Shown one piece after another: positions 8,801-17,144 of a stretch of 64,000 nucleotides of DNA. The stretch's first letter is position 1. Each line of letters starts with the position of its first letter. The notes beneath the pieces are model-generated. The model searched no databases and was not told where the DNA came from. It worked only from the letters and a program-made list of their open reading frames with translations. The stretch is from NCBI RefSeq assembly GCF_038957035.1, contig NZ_CP152412.1, positions 4,336,501-4,400,500 of the forward strand, read 5' to 3'. The translations under genes were made by a program, and so were the position numbers. This DNA is from Bradyrhizobium sp. B097. Its GTDB lineage: Bacteria > Pseudomonadota > Alphaproteobacteria > Rhizobiales > Xanthobacteraceae.

Positions 8801-9964
8801 CAAAACGTCGCGAACACGCTGGTCAATTACTTCAACACGACTGGCGGCATTCCGATGGCCTATGGCACGCTCACGCCGGCGGGGCTGACGCAGGCCTCCG
8901 GCGAACTGGCGACCGGTTCGCAGCAGACGACGTTCGATGCCATGAACCTGTTCATGGGGCTGCTCACCGATCCCTTCACGAACCGCACCGGTGCGGCGGG
9001 TTCGATGCCGGGCGCGCCTGGCTATGCGGAGGAGGGCGAAGCGAGCGCCTATGCCGCAACGAAAAAGACCGATGCATTCGCGATGTTCACCAAGGCGCCG
9101 CCGGTGCCGTTCGTGCCGCGCTGGAACGTCTGGGCCGCCGGCTTCGGCGGTTCGCAATCGACCGGCGGCAACGCCATGGTCGGATCGAACGACACCACCA
9201 GCAGCATCTATGGCACGGCGGTCGGCGCCGACTATCAGTTCTCGCCGAACACCATTGCGGGCTTTGCGATCGCCGGCGGCGGCACCAGCTTCTCGGTCGC
9301 GGGCAACGGCAGCGGCCGGTCCGATCTGTTCCAGGCCGGCACCTATGTTCGCCACACCGAAGGTGCGGCCTATGTCTCCGCCGCGCTCGCCTATGGCTGG
9401 CAGGACATCACCACCAACCGCACCGTGACGGCCGCGGGCGTCGACCAGCTGCGCGCCGAGTTCAATGCCAACGCCTATTCGGGACGGCTCGAGGGCGGCT
9501 ATCGTTTTGTCGCGCCGTGGATCGGCGGCGTCGGCATCACGCCTTACGCCGCCGGCCAGTTCACGACTTTCGAGCTGCCCGGTTACGCCGAACGGGTGAT
9601 CTCGGGCCTGTCGACGTTTGCGCTGACCTATGGCGGCAAGAGCCTGACCGATACGCGCAGCGAGCTCGGCTTCCGCACCGACAAGTCCTTCGCGGTGCAG
9701 GACGGCATCCTGACGCTGCGCACGCGTTTCGCCTGGGCCCACGATTACGACCCCAGCCGCTCGGCTGCCGCGACCTTCCAGGCGCTGCCGGGCACCAGCT
9801 TCGTCGTCAACGGCGCGGCGCAGGCAAGCGACTCCGCGCTGACCACAGCATCGGTTGAGATGAACTGGCGAAACGGCTGGTCGGCCGCGGCGACCTTCGA
9901 AGGCGAGTTCTCCGACGTCACCTCGAGCTACGCCGGCAAGGGCGTGGTGCGAAATCAGTGGTGA
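5897..9964 (+). CDS. Large autotransporter with Gly-rich N-terminus and PATR repeats
   Basis: The 1355 residues form a type V secreted protein. Residues 1-33 are a signal peptide ending AHA. About 55-125 forms parallel beta-helix-like strands (TVTINGGNFTLDGG). About 120-370 is extremely glycine-rich. Passenger-associated repeats follow near 459, 553, 663 and 761 (TYSGGTTV, SYSGGTTI, TYTGLTTI, TYTGATTV), matching the autotransporter-associated beta-strand repeat. From about 1075 (WNVWAAGFGG) to the end is the outer-membrane barrel, ending in an aromatic residue (NQW) as barrels do. It likely displays an adhesin-like passenger on the surface. No protease motif was seen. It is monocistronic. Confidence 0.92.
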   Translation: MRVHVVERFRSPHLRRVAVTLALLIASGTGAHAQTVLNVGDGASLVTALTTIDNNPGTNYRLNITNNITLTAGTTLPVINLSGTVTINGGNFTLDGGGVQRGFFVYAGTVAINNLTIQNAVAKGGNGGNGFDGGGGGGMGAGGALFVASGANVTVSNVSLASNQANGGNGGNYGAGGGGGGGGGLGGNGGNGGNAGGGGGGGIGLGANGGAGAAGTTGGNGAAGIVIGAAGGGAGSGDSPGTGGASGGGGGGGAAGFVSGAGGGGGIGGGAGTTTGGLSGGGGAGGFGGGGGGSNNSAGGIGGFGGGGGSVRCFANPGKGGFGGGGGGASGNSGQTCGNLGGFGAGNGGKDSQGGAGGGLGAGGAVFVQGGGTLNVSGAFTVNGSSVTGGTGGVGAGNGSALGSGMFLQGNGTLTFSPAAGQNQTVSDVITDQTGSGGTGADAGSWSLAKTGLGTLILTAANTYSGGTTVSGGLINFNAANNFGSGNVTLNGGGLQWASGNTADISGRLNAIGSGGATFNYNGNAVTLATALTGTGGVTVANSGSGGALTFTAAESYSGGTTINSGATLALKGNGSIANSASVAFSSGAGVGTFDISQTNSGASVAGLYDPTGGSVVSLGAKTLTITSRVGPYDGVIQDGGIGGGTGGNVTIASGGLARFGGANTYTGLTTINASGELDLISGGSIASSKAVINDGIFDISRAGGGVSINSLSGTSIAGAVNLGANTLTFTNANGTFAGVIRDGGAGGGVTITGGKEILAGTNTYTGATTVTGGTLEVDGTIANSLKVTVNSGGTLSGTGIVGAEAIVFFHNGVAPTLSGANPGGPLRGGFVIPTPTTIMSGGTLAPGSAADPTGTLTINGGLAFQSGAIYQVQVTPTAAASTNVNSNATLGGATVNAVLANGSYISRQYTILNAAGGISGTFASNIANTNLPTNFTDTLSYDATHAYLNLALNFPSPNFGGGLSTNQQNVANTLVNYFNTTGGIPMAYGTLTPAGLTQASGELATGSQQTTFDAMNLFMGLLTDPFTNRTGAAGSMPGAPGYAEEGEASAYAATKKTDAFAMFTKAPPVPFVPRWNVWAAGFGGSQSTGGNAMVGSNDTTSSIYGTAVGADYQFSPNTIAGFAIAGGGTSFSVAGNGSGRSDLFQAGTYVRHTEGAAYVSAALAYGWQDITTNRTVTAAGVDQLRAEFNANAYSGRLEGGYRFVAPWIGGVGITPYAAGQFTTFELPGYAERVISGLSTFALTYGGKSLTDTRSELGFRTDKSFAVQDGILTLRTRFAWAHDYDPSRSAAATFQALPGTSFVVNGAAQASDSALTTASVEMNWRNGWSAAATFEGEFSDVTSSYAGKGVVRNQW
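6240..6990 (+). repeat. Low-complexity GGC/GGT-rich coding repeat
   Basis: Degenerate GGC/GGN codon runs encode poly-glycine stretches with occasional Asn, Ala and Phe (GGNGG, GGFGGGGG). The units vary, so this is a codon-level low-complexity region rather than a clean tandem array. It is prone to length change by slippage. Confidence 0.85.
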
Positions 9965-9996
9965 GACGGGCGCGTTTTCGCTCCGAGAAGCCTTAC

Positions 9997-10026
9997 ATCA
10001 CGCGCGTGATTACCTGAGGCGTAATC
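9997..10026. promoter_or_regulatory. Palindromic operator-like site upstream of the hydrolase gene
   Basis: ATCACGCGCGTGAT (9997-10010) is a perfect 14-bp palindrome. It overlaps a second inverted repeat, GATTAC at 10008-10013 with GTAATC at 10021-10026. It lies about 80 bp before the alpha/beta hydrolase start and 33 bp after the autotransporter stop. It could be a repressor site; no T run makes it a normal terminator. Confidence 0.45.
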
Positions 10027-10103
10027 GCGCGCGCGATCTCCCTTTGCGATGGTCGGTGCATCGGTGGCGATGTTGCCGATCGATCTGCAAAGGGAATTTC
10101 ATC

Positions 10104-10922
10104 ATGGCCAGCCAACCGCTTTATGCGACCGCGAGCGACGGTACAAAACTGTTCGTGCAGGATTGGGGCTCGGGTAAGCCGGTGCTGCTGCTTGCCGCCT
10201 GGACGTTCAATTCCAGCGTCTGGGGCAGCCAGATCGTGGCGCTGAACGCGAAGGGTTTTCGTTGCGTCGCGCCCGACCGGCGCGGCCACGGCCGTTCCGA
10301 CATGCCGATGATGGGATACGATCTCGACACGCTGACCGATGACGTCGCTGCCGTGATCGAACAGCACGATCTCCACGGCGTCACGATCGTCGCGCACTCG
10401 ATGGGATCGATCGAGGCGGTAAACTATCTGGCGCGTCACGGCGCCGGTCGTATCGCGCGGCTGGTCCTGGTTGCGCCGACCACGCCGTTCATCGTCCAGA
10501 CCGACGACAATCCGGTCGCGGTGCCGAGGGCGATGGTGGAGGCGCAGAATGCCGCGATCGCGCAGGACTTCCCGAAATGGATGGGCGAGAACGAGGCGCC
10601 GTTCTTCACGCCCGACACGCCCGACGCCACGCGCGCTTGGATCAGGGAGATGATGCTGAGCGTGCCGCTGCCGGTGGCGCTGGCCTGCCGCAGGACCATC
10701 TCGTTTGCCGATCTGCGCGCCGCGGCCAAAAATATCGATCGCCCGACGCTGATCGTGCACGGCGACAAGGATGCCAGCGCGCCGCTCGAGCTGACCGGTG
10801 CGAAGACGGCGGCGCTGATCAAGGGCAGCAAGCTCGCCGTCTATGAAGGCGCGCCGCACGCTCTGCCGCTGACGCACAGAGCGCGCCTGATGGCCGACCT
10901 GCTGGCCTTCATCGACGCTTAG
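10104..10922 (+). CDS. Alpha/beta hydrolase
   Basis: A 272-residue soluble alpha/beta-hydrolase-fold enzyme. The oxyanion-hole strand is VLLLAAWTFNSSVWG. The strand-turn signature is DRRGHGRSD, and the nucleophile elbow AHSMGS holds the catalytic serine. The acid is probably the Asp in HGDKDASAP, and the histidine is in GAPHALPLTH. This resembles the haloperoxidase/esterase branch, whose members usually act as esterases or lactonases. The ATG at 10104 has AAAGGGA upstream; the longer frame to 10044 has none. Its stop overlaps the stop of the convergent MFS gene. Substrate unknown; the neighbouring oxygenase suggests a catabolic role. Confidence 0.9.
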   Translation: MASQPLYATASDGTKLFVQDWGSGKPVLLLAAWTFNSSVWGSQIVALNAKGFRCVAPDRRGHGRSDMPMMGYDLDTLTDDVAAVIEQHDLHGVTIVAHSMGSIEAVNYLARHGAGRIARLVLVAPTTPFIVQTDDNPVAVPRAMVEAQNAAIAQDFPKWMGENEAPFFTPDTPDATRAWIREMMLSVPLPVALACRRTISFADLRAAAKNIDRPTLIVHGDKDASAPLELTGAKTAALIKGSKLAVYEGAPHALPLTHRARLMADLLAFIDA

Positions 10923-12211
10923 CTGGCGCGCGCGATATCGGCACGGATCCACCGCGCTGCCCAGACGAACAGCAGCGCGCCGAGCGTCGTTGTCACCGCG
11001 GCCGATAGCAACGAGTAGCGAACCGCATCCGTGCCGTACGCGCCCTTCAGAGCGTCGTTGATCATACCGACGGCGAGGGGGCCGACGCCCTGGCCGAAGC
11101 AGGTCGCGGTGAGCAGCACGATCGCCGAGGCCAGCGCCCGCATGCTTGGCTTTGCGACCGTCTGGGCGATCGCAAAGATCGGGCCGAGATGGAAGCCGAC
11201 CATGAGCGAGGTCAGCGCCAGGGTAGCAACCATCAGCGTGAAGCTTTGCGTCAGCATGCACGATGCGAAGACGGGGCCGGCGAGGCCGGACATGATCGCG
11301 GGCGCCCACAGCTTCCAGCGATCGTCGCGGCGGCCGATCTGCGCTACCACGAGGCCGCCGATCAGCGTGCCCGCCATGCCGGCGAAGCCCTTGAAGGTGC
11401 CGGCATAGGTGCCGATCTCGGCGCTGGTGAGATGATGGATGCGCGCCAGGAACGGCGGGATCCACACCGCGGTGGCGTAGTTGGTGTAGGTCGTGAGGCA
11501 GAAGCCGACCAGCACGATGACGAAACTCGGCTGCGAGATCAGGAAGCCCAGCGTCGGCCCGATCCGCTCGGCCTTGAAGGTCTCGGCCATCGCACCGCGC
11601 TTCGGCTCGGAGATCGTCAACCACAGCACCGCGGCGAGCGCGATGCCGGGCAGGCCCGCGGTGAAGAAGGCCATCCGCCAGCCGTAGTTCTGATTGACGT
11701 AACCGCCGATGAAATAGCCGAGGAAGACGCCGAGATAGGTGCCGATCGCGTAGATGCCGAGCGCGCGCGGACGCTCGTTCTTGTCGAACAGATCGGCGAT
11801 CATCGATTGCGAGGCCGGCGTGCCGGCGGACTCCCCGATGCCGACCCCGACCCGCGCCATTGTCAGCGCAGTGACGCTGGAGGCCATGCCGCAGAGGTAG
11901 GTCATCGCGCTCCAGAACGCGAAGGCGATTGCTACGATGTTGCGGCGGTTGAGACGATCGGCCATCCGCGCAATGGGAATGCCGAGCAACGAGTAGAACA
12001 GCACGAAGCCGAACCCGGCCAACAGGCCCATTGTGGTGTCGCTGAGCGCGAACTCCTTCTTGATCGGCTCGATCAGGACGTTGAAGATCGTACGGTCGAG
12101 GAAGTTGAGGGCGTAGATGATGGTGAGCAGGGCGAGGACGTAATAGCGGCGGGCAGCAGGCCTGGCGCTGACTTGCGCTTGCGCAGCCGCCTGCGGTGCG
12201 ACATCGACCAT
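10919..12211 (-). CDS. MFS transporter (spinster-like, 430 aa)
   Basis: A 12-helix major facilitator carrier in the inner membrane. After a 22-residue cytoplasmic tail comes TM1 with NFLDRTIFNVL, and then the loop 2-3 signature GIPIARMADRLNRR. TM4-TM5 carries RVGVGIGESAGTPAS and a central loop separates two six-helix halves. This matches the spinster-type branch common beside aromatic-compound genes. It lies 53 bp downstream of the Rieske oxygenase on the same strand and has GGGGGAGGAAG before the ATG. The two probably form one transcript, so the carrier may import the oxygenase substrate. That pairing is an inference from context. Confidence 0.88.
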   Translation of the reverse strand: MVDVAPQAAAQAQVSARPAARRYYVLALLTIIYALNFLDRTIFNVLIEPIKKEFALSDTTMGLLAGFGFVLFYSLLGIPIARMADRLNRRNIVAIAFAFWSAMTYLCGMASSVTALTMARVGVGIGESAGTPASQSMIADLFDKNERPRALGIYAIGTYLGVFLGYFIGGYVNQNYGWRMAFFTAGLPGIALAAVLWLTISEPKRGAMAETFKAERIGPTLGFLISQPSFVIVLVGFCLTTYTNYATAVWIPPFLARIHHLTSAEIGTYAGTFKGFAGMAGTLIGGLVVAQIGRRDDRWKLWAPAIMSGLAGPVFASCMLTQSFTLMVATLALTSLMVGFHLGPIFAIAQTVAKPSMRALASAIVLLTATCFGQGVGPLAVGMINDALKGAYGTDAVRYSLLSAAVTTTLGALLFVWAARWIRADIARAS

Positions 12212-12264
12212 GACTTCCTCCCCCGATGATCTCTTGTCTTTTCTTGTTTGCCTGGGCGCGGGCC

Positions 12265-13455
12265 CTACGCCTCGCGGATGTAATTCCCTGCTTCGAATTC
12301 GACCGGCTTGGCATCGGCATCGAACGACACGCCGATCGGGTCGCGGCCGGCGGCCATGGCCTCGAGCTGGTCAGACAGCATCCGGCGGATCATCAGGACG
12401 CCGCGGTCGCTCTGGCCGAAATGCTCTTCCGAATGGATGGTCACCGGCCCCTGGCCGACCTGCGCCTCGTAGTCGCCGGGGAATTGCTGGTGCTCCTGCT
12501 CCGTCATGTCCCACCAGAACTTGCCGTTGAACTTCGAGCGCATGCGGCCGATATCGCCCGCGTTCTTGACCCGGCCGGCGACATAGATGCGGAACGAGGT
12601 GTCGTCGATTGGCAGGGTCCAGCCGATCGATTCGACGCGGGCGAATTGCGCGACCCGCGGGTTGGGCACGACGCGGAGCGTGGGCAGGGCAGCCTCGGTG
12701 ACGCGATAGAACACTTTGCCGTCGTCCTGCCGGCGGATCGAGCGCACCGCGACGCCGCGCGGCGACATCTCGAACTTCACTTCGGGCATCGAGGCCATCA
12801 TGGTGGTGAACTGCGGCCCTGAGAACGAGCCGTGCAGCACCGGCACGTGATAGGGGTCGGCGACGTTCTCGAAATGCTGCAGCCAGTTACAGGGGATCAC
12901 CGCAGGCCCGCCGCCGCCGATCGAGGAATCGTCTGCCTCGACGAATTCGCCGTCGTCCATATTCTCCAGGCACTCGTGGCGCGGCAGCACCGGCTTTTTA
13001 TCGGCCGGGCCCATATAGGCGAAGATCAGGCCGTAGCGTTCCTGCACCGGATACCAGGGCTGGCGCACCTTGCCCTTGAACAGGCCGCCTTCGGGCTCGC
13101 AGGGCTGTTCGAGGCAGCGGCCTTCGGTGTCGAACTTCCAGCCGTGATAGCAGCAGCGGATGCCGTCTTCCTCGACCTTGCCGTAATAGAGCGTGGTGCC
13201 GCGATGGCAGCAGCGCGCATGCAAGAGGCCGACCCGGCCATGCCGGTCGCGGAACAGGATCAGGTCCTCGCCGAGCGCGCGGACTTTTCTGGGGATATCG
13301 GTGGCGTCGCCGACGAGGCCGATCGGGTGCCAGTAGCGGCGCAGCAGTTCGCCCATCGGTGTGCCGCGGACGACCGAGGTGAGCTCTGTCCGGGTGGTGG
13401 ACGGCTTCATCGCATAGGCCGTGCCGAGATCGCGATCGAGCTGGGTCATCGTCAT
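12265..13455 (-). CDS. Rieske 2Fe-2S aromatic ring-hydroxylating oxygenase, large subunit
   Basis: A 396-residue oxygenase. Residues about 30-130 are the Rieske domain with both cluster motifs, CCHRG (the Cys-x-His pair is within HARCCHRG) and CCYHGWKFD. The C-terminal part contains NWLQHFENVADPYHVPVLHG, the usual N-x-x-x-x-x-E...D-x-x-H-x-x-x-x-H pattern for the mononuclear iron. It resembles phthalate/vanillate-type demethylating or ring-opening oxygenases. No reductase or ferredoxin gene is adjacent. The start is the ATG at 13455 with GGGAGGAA before it; the frame is open further upstream but overlaps the MarR gene. It is probably controlled by the divergent MarR protein. Confidence 0.92.
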   Translation of the reverse strand: MTMTQLDRDLGTAYAMKPSTTRTELTSVVRGTPMGELLRRYWHPIGLVGDATDIPRKVRALGEDLILFRDRHGRVGLLHARCCHRGTTLYYGKVEEDGIRCCYHGWKFDTEGRCLEQPCEPEGGLFKGKVRQPWYPVQERYGLIFAYMGPADKKPVLPRHECLENMDDGEFVEADDSSIGGGGPAVIPCNWLQHFENVADPYHVPVLHGSFSGPQFTTMMASMPEVKFEMSPRGVAVRSIRRQDDGKVFYRVTEAALPTLRVVPNPRVAQFARVESIGWTLPIDDTSFRIYVAGRVKNAGDIGRMRSKFNGKFWWDMTEQEHQQFPGDYEAQVGQGPVTIHSEEHFGQSDRGVLMIRRMLSDQLEAMAAGRDPIGVSFDADAKPVEFEAGNYIREA

Positions 13456-13510
13456 GCTGGTTCCTCCCGCCGCCGGATTCTTGCCGACGGTCGCTGTGTC
13501 GGTGATGGCA

Positions 13511-13560
13511 GTCAACGTTGTTGACCAAGTCAACGATAGATCGATGACAATGTCAACGAT
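13511..13560. promoter_or_regulatory. Repeated GTCAAC inverted sites between oxygenase and marR genes
   Basis: GTCAAC-GTT-GTTGAC (13511-13525) is an inverted repeat. GTCAACGAT recurs at 13529-13537 and 13552-13560, and TGACAATGTCA (13545-13555) is an 11-nt palindrome. Three or four related half-sites in 50 bp, between divergently read oxygenase and MarR genes, look like a cooperative MarR operator. The binding protein is inferred from position. Confidence 0.65.
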
Positions 13561-13605
13561 CTCGTCTAGCTTGGCAGCGATAGGCTTTATTGGCAGAGGT
13601 TGGCG

Positions 13606-14121
13606 ATGACCGAGAAGCTCAGGACTGCGAGGCCATTGCCGCCGGAGGCGGCGGTCGATGCCGAGCTGGCGCCGATCACCGCGATGATGTCGTCGCGGCT
13701 GATGGTGCTGGCGAATCTGCTCAGGCGCGGTGCACTGCTGCGCTACAAGCGCCTGACCGGCCTGTCCTCGGTCGAGTTCGGCCTGGTTGCCTCGCTCGGC
13801 CGGCGTCCGCCGATGAGCGTGGTGCGGCTTGCCGAAGCCGTCGGCATGGACAAGGGCCAGATCAGCCGGGCGCTCGCCGAGCTCGTCGCGCGCAAGCTGG
13901 TCGCCAAGGCCGCCAACCCGCGTGACAATCGGGAAACACTTGTCTCCCTCACCAAAGCCGGGCTCGCCGCCCATGACACCATTGTGGCCGGCGCGCAGGA
14001 GCGAAACCGGCGCCTGCTGGAACAGCTCGGCCCGCAGGATCTTGAGTTGCTGCTCGGACATATCGACCGGCTGACGCTGACCGCGGCGGAGATGCTCGCT
14101 GCCGAAAGGGAGCTGGGCTGA
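13606..14121 (+). CDS. MarR family transcriptional regulator
   Basis: A 171-residue winged-helix regulator. A helical N-terminus for dimerisation is followed by the recognition region SVVRLAEAVGMDKGQISRAL and the wing NPRDNRETLVSLT, both typical of MarR. A long C-terminal helix completes the dimer interface. The ATG at 13606 has AGAGG six bases upstream; a TTG two codons earlier is the alternative. It faces away from the Rieske oxygenase gene and the gap between them carries repeated palindromes. It probably represses the oxygenase-carrier unit and itself until a small aromatic effector binds. Confidence 0.92.
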   Translation: MTEKLRTARPLPPEAAVDAELAPITAMMSSRLMVLANLLRRGALLRYKRLTGLSSVEFGLVASLGRRPPMSVVRLAEAVGMDKGQISRALAELVARKLVAKAANPRDNRETLVSLTKAGLAAHDTIVAGAQERNRRLLEQLGPQDLELLLGHIDRLTLTAAEMLAAERELG

Positions 14122-14335
14122 TATGGGGAGAGCGCAGGGCACCGGGTGGCCGGCGCAGCGTTGCCTATTGGAGCAGCGCATCCGCCCGACGAGGCCATCA
14201 GCCCGCGGCAAGGGGCGGTAAAAGCGTCAAAATAGCTTGTCTTGCGCCCCCTGTTGCGCTGCGCTAAAGCCTCAAGAACAATTCCAATCAACGAATCTGC
14301 GGCGCGTCCGAAACCGCAGCAAGAAGGCCTCGCCG

Positions 14336-14701
14336 ATGACCGGCATCCTGCAGAATTATCTCCCACTTGTGGTCTTTATCGGGGTCGCGAGCCTGATCGG
14401 GCTGGCGCTCCTGATCGCGCCGTTCCTGGTCGCGTTCCAGTCGCCGGATCCGGAAAAGCTGTCCGCCTATGAATGCGGATTCAACGCTTTTGACGACGCC
14501 CGCATGAAGTTCGACGTCCGCTTCTACCTGGTGGCGATCCTCTTCATCATCTTCGATCTCGAAGTGGCGTTCTTGTTCCCCTGGGCCGTGGCGTTCGGAA
14601 AACTGGGCGCGACCGGCTTCTGGTCGATGATGGTGTTCCTGGCCGTGCTGACGGTCGGGTTCGCGTATGAATGGAAGAAAGGCGCGCTCGAATGGGATTG
14701 A
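14336..14701 (+). CDS. nuoA: NADH-quinone oxidoreductase subunit A
   Basis: The 121-residue subunit A of respiratory complex I is an inner-membrane protein with three helices. The conserved loop between TM1 and TM2 reads [20 protein letters not shown], and TM2 holds [11 protein letters not shown], both hallmarks of NuoA/ND3. The ATG at 14336 starts a protein of normal length; upstream codons in frame show no similarity. It is the first gene of the nuo operon. The nuoB start lies inside its last codons (10-nt overlap), implying coupled translation. Confidence 0.97.
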   Translation: MTGILQNYLPLVVFIGVASLIGLALLIAPFLVAFQSPDPEKLSAYECGFNAFDDARMKFDVRFYLVAILFIIFDLEVAFLFPWAVAFGKLGATGFWSMMVFLAVLTVGFAYEWKKGALEWD

Positions 14702-15282
14702 GCCCCACCGCCGCATCCTCGCAGCCGGCGATTGCGCAAGCTCCGAGAGGCATTCTCGATCCGTCGACCGGCAAGCCGGTCGGCGCCAATGATCCGTTTT
14801 TCCTCGAGGTCAATCACGAGCTGTCCGACAAGGGCTTCTTCGTCGCGGCGGCCGACGACCTCATCACCTGGGCGCGCACCGGCTCCCTGATGTGGATGAC
14901 CTTCGGTCTCGCCTGCTGCGCGGTCGAGATGATGCAGGTCTCGATGCCGCGCTACGACGTCGAGCGCTTCGGCTTTGCACCGCGTGCCTCGCCGCGGCAG
15001 TCCGACGTGATGATCGTTGCGGGCACGCTGACCAACAAGATGGCGCCCGCGCTGCGCAAGGTCTACGACCAGATGCCGGAGCCGCGCTACGTCATCTCGA
15101 TGGGCTCCTGCGCCAATGGCGGCGGCTACTACCACTATTCGTACTCGGTGGTGCGCGGTTGCGACCGCATCGTGCCGATCGACATCTACGTGCCGGGCTG
15201 TCCGCCCACGGCGGAAGCGCTGCTCTACGGCGTGCTGCTGCTGCAGAAGAAGATCCGCCGTATCGGCACTATCGAACGCTAA
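14692..15282 (+). CDS. nuoB: NADH-quinone oxidoreductase subunit B
   Basis: The 196-residue subunit carries the N2 4Fe-4S cluster at the quinone site. Cluster ligands are visible as the tandem cysteines in LACCAVEMM and the cysteines in GSCANGG and PGCPPT. An N-terminal tail of about 35 residues precedes the conserved core, as in other alphaproteobacteria. The start at 14692 overlaps the nuoA end. NuoB works with NuoC and NuoD in the connecting fragment between the peripheral arm and the membrane arm. Confidence 0.97.
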   Translation: MGLSPTAASSQPAIAQAPRGILDPSTGKPVGANDPFFLEVNHELSDKGFFVAAADDLITWARTGSLMWMTFGLACCAVEMMQVSMPRYDVERFGFAPRASPRQSDVMIVAGTLTNKMAPALRKVYDQMPEPRYVISMGSCANGGGYYHYSYSVVRGCDRIVPIDIYVPGCPPTAEALLYGVLLLQKKIRRIGTIER

Positions 15283-15292
15283 GGTTTCAGGC

Positions 15293-15910
15293 ATGGACGA
15301 CGGCAAGCTCGACGCCCTTGGGCAGACGATCGTGAGCGCGCTTCCGGGCGCCGCCACGGCGCACTCGGTCGCGTTCAATCAACTCACTATCGACGTCGAG
15401 ATTGGCAGAATCGTGGACGTCGTCACTTTTCTGCGTGACGATCCCAACTGCCGCTTCGTCAACTTCACCGATGCGACGGCGGTCGACTATCCGAGCCGCG
15501 AAAGGCGCTTCGATGTCGTCTATCATCTGCTGTCGCCGACGCTGAACACGCGCATCCGAGTACGCGGCCAGGCCGACGAGACCACGCAGGTCCCATCGAT
15601 CATCGGCGTCTTCCCCGGCGCCGACTGGTTCGAGCGCGAGACCTACGACCTCTACGGCGTGATCTTCATCGGCCACCCCGACATGCGCCGCCTGCTGACG
15701 GATTACGGCTTCGACGGCCATCCGCTGCGCAAGGATTTCCCGCTGACCGGCTTCGTCGAGGTTCGCTACGACGACCAGGAGAAGCGGGTGCTGTACGAGC
15801 CGGTCCGGCTCAACCAGGAATTCCGCAAGTTCGATTTCCTGTCTCCGTGGGAGGGGGCCGATTACCCCTTGCCGGGTGACGAAAAGGCGAAGGCGGAACC
15901 GAAGGCCTGA
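15293..15910 (+). CDS. nuoC: NADH-quinone oxidoreductase subunit C
   Basis: The 205-residue 30-kDa subunit of the complex I connecting fragment. The family signature is [20 protein letters not shown], followed by [12 protein letters not shown]. It binds no cofactor and packs against NuoD. The ATG at 15293 lies 10 bp after nuoB and gives the expected length. In this organism NuoC and NuoD are separate genes, unlike the enterobacterial NuoCD fusion. The tail is Lys/Glu/Ala-rich and ends two bases before nuoD. Confidence 0.97.
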   Translation: MDDGKLDALGQTIVSALPGAATAHSVAFNQLTIDVEIGRIVDVVTFLRDDPNCRFVNFTDATAVDYPSRERRFDVVYHLLSPTLNTRIRVRGQADETTQVPSIIGVFPGADWFERETYDLYGVIFIGHPDMRRLLTDYGFDGHPLRKDFPLTGFVEVRYDDQEKRVLYEPVRLNQEFRKFDFLSPWEGADYPLPGDEKAKAEPKA

Positions 15911-15912
15911 TC

Positions 15913-17103
15913 ATGAACGAACAGAATCTTCGTAATTTCACCATCAACTTTGGGCCGCAGCATCCGGCCGCCCACGGCGTGCTTCGTTTGGTGCTCGAAT
16001 TGGACGGCGAAGTCGTCGAGCGCGTCGATCCGCATATCGGGCTGCTTCACCGCGGCACCGAGAAGCTGATCGAGCACAAGACCTATCTGCAGGCGATCCC
16101 GTATTTCGACCGGCTCGACTATGTCGCGCCGATGAACCAGGAGCATGCGTTCTGCCTCGCGGCCGAAAAGCTGCTCGGCATCACGGTGCCGCGCCGCGGT
16201 CAGCTGATCCGCGTGCTGTATTGCGAGATCGGCCGCATTCTCTCCCATCTGCTCAATGTCACCACGCAGGCGATGGACGTCGGCGCGCTGACCCCGCCGC
16301 TGTGGGGCTTCGAAGAGCGCGAGAAGCTGATGGTGTTCTACGAGCGTGCCTCGGGCTCGCGCATGCACGCGGCGTTCTTCCGCGTCGGCGGCGTGCACCA
16401 GGATCTGCCGCCAAAGCTGATCGACGATATCGAGGCGTGGTGCGATCCGTTCCTCAAGGTCGTCGACGACCTCGACACGCTGCTCACCGGCAACCGCATC
16501 TTCAAGCAGCGCAACGTCGATATCGGCGTGGTGCCGCTGAAGGAGGCCTGGGAGTGGGGCTTCTCCGGCGTGATGGTGCGCGGTTCGGGCGCGGCCTGGG
16601 ACCTGCGCAAGTCGCAGCCCTATGAGTGCTACGCCGAAATGGATTTCGACATTCCAATCGGCAAGAACGGCGACTGCTACGACCGCTACCTGATCCGCAT
16701 GGAAGAGATGCGCCAGTCGGTGCGCATCATGAAGCAGTGCATCCAGAAGCTGAAGGCTGCGGACGGGCAGGGCCCGGTCGTGGTCGAGGACAATAAGATC
16801 GCGCCGCCGCGTCGCGGCGACATGAAGCGCTCGATGGAAGCGCTGATCCATCACTTCAAGCTCTACACCGAAGGCGTGCACGTGCCGGCCGGTGAGGTCT
16901 ACGCCGCGGTCGAGGCGCCGAAGGGCGAGTTCGGCGTCTATCTCGTCGCCGACGGCACCAACAAGCCCTACAAGTGCAAAATCCGCGCGCCGGGCTTCGC
17001 CCATCTGCAGGCGATGGATCACATCTGCAAGGGCCATCTGCTGGCCGACGTTTCCGCCATCCTTGGCTCGCTGGACATCGTGTTCGGCGAGGTCGACCGG
17101 TGA
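15913..17103 (+). CDS. nuoD: NADH-quinone oxidoreductase subunit D
   Basis: The 396-residue 49-kDa subunit forms most of the quinone-binding pocket and is related to hydrogenase large subunits. Visible signatures are [14 protein letters not shown] at the N-terminus (with the quinone-contacting His), [14 protein letters not shown], and the C-terminal DIVFGEVDR end typical of ND7/NuoD. It begins two bases after the nuoC stop and its length is normal for alphaproteobacteria. A 41-bp gap separates it from nuoE. Confidence 0.98.
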   Translation: MNEQNLRNFTINFGPQHPAAHGVLRLVLELDGEVVERVDPHIGLLHRGTEKLIEHKTYLQAIPYFDRLDYVAPMNQEHAFCLAAEKLLGITVPRRGQLIRVLYCEIGRILSHLLNVTTQAMDVGALTPPLWGFEEREKLMVFYERASGSRMHAAFFRVGGVHQDLPPKLIDDIEAWCDPFLKVVDDLDTLLTGNRIFKQRNVDIGVVPLKEAWEWGFSGVMVRGSGAAWDLRKSQPYECYAEMDFDIPIGKNGDCYDRYLIRMEEMRQSVRIMKQCIQKLKAADGQGPVVVEDNKIAPPRRGDMKRSMEALIHHFKLYTEGVHVPAGEVYAAVEAPKGEFGVYLVADGTNKPYKCKIRAPGFAHLQAMDHICKGHLLADVSAILGSLDIVFGEVDR

Positions 17104-17144
17104 TGATGTCCGCATCCGCACCGCCCGCAATGAGAGTTTGATCG

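Noticed and set aside
14122..14335. A second copy of the tRNA-Asp 3' end as an attachment site at the far side of the accessory stretch
   Set aside because: No match to the last 20 nt of the tRNA was found there by eye.
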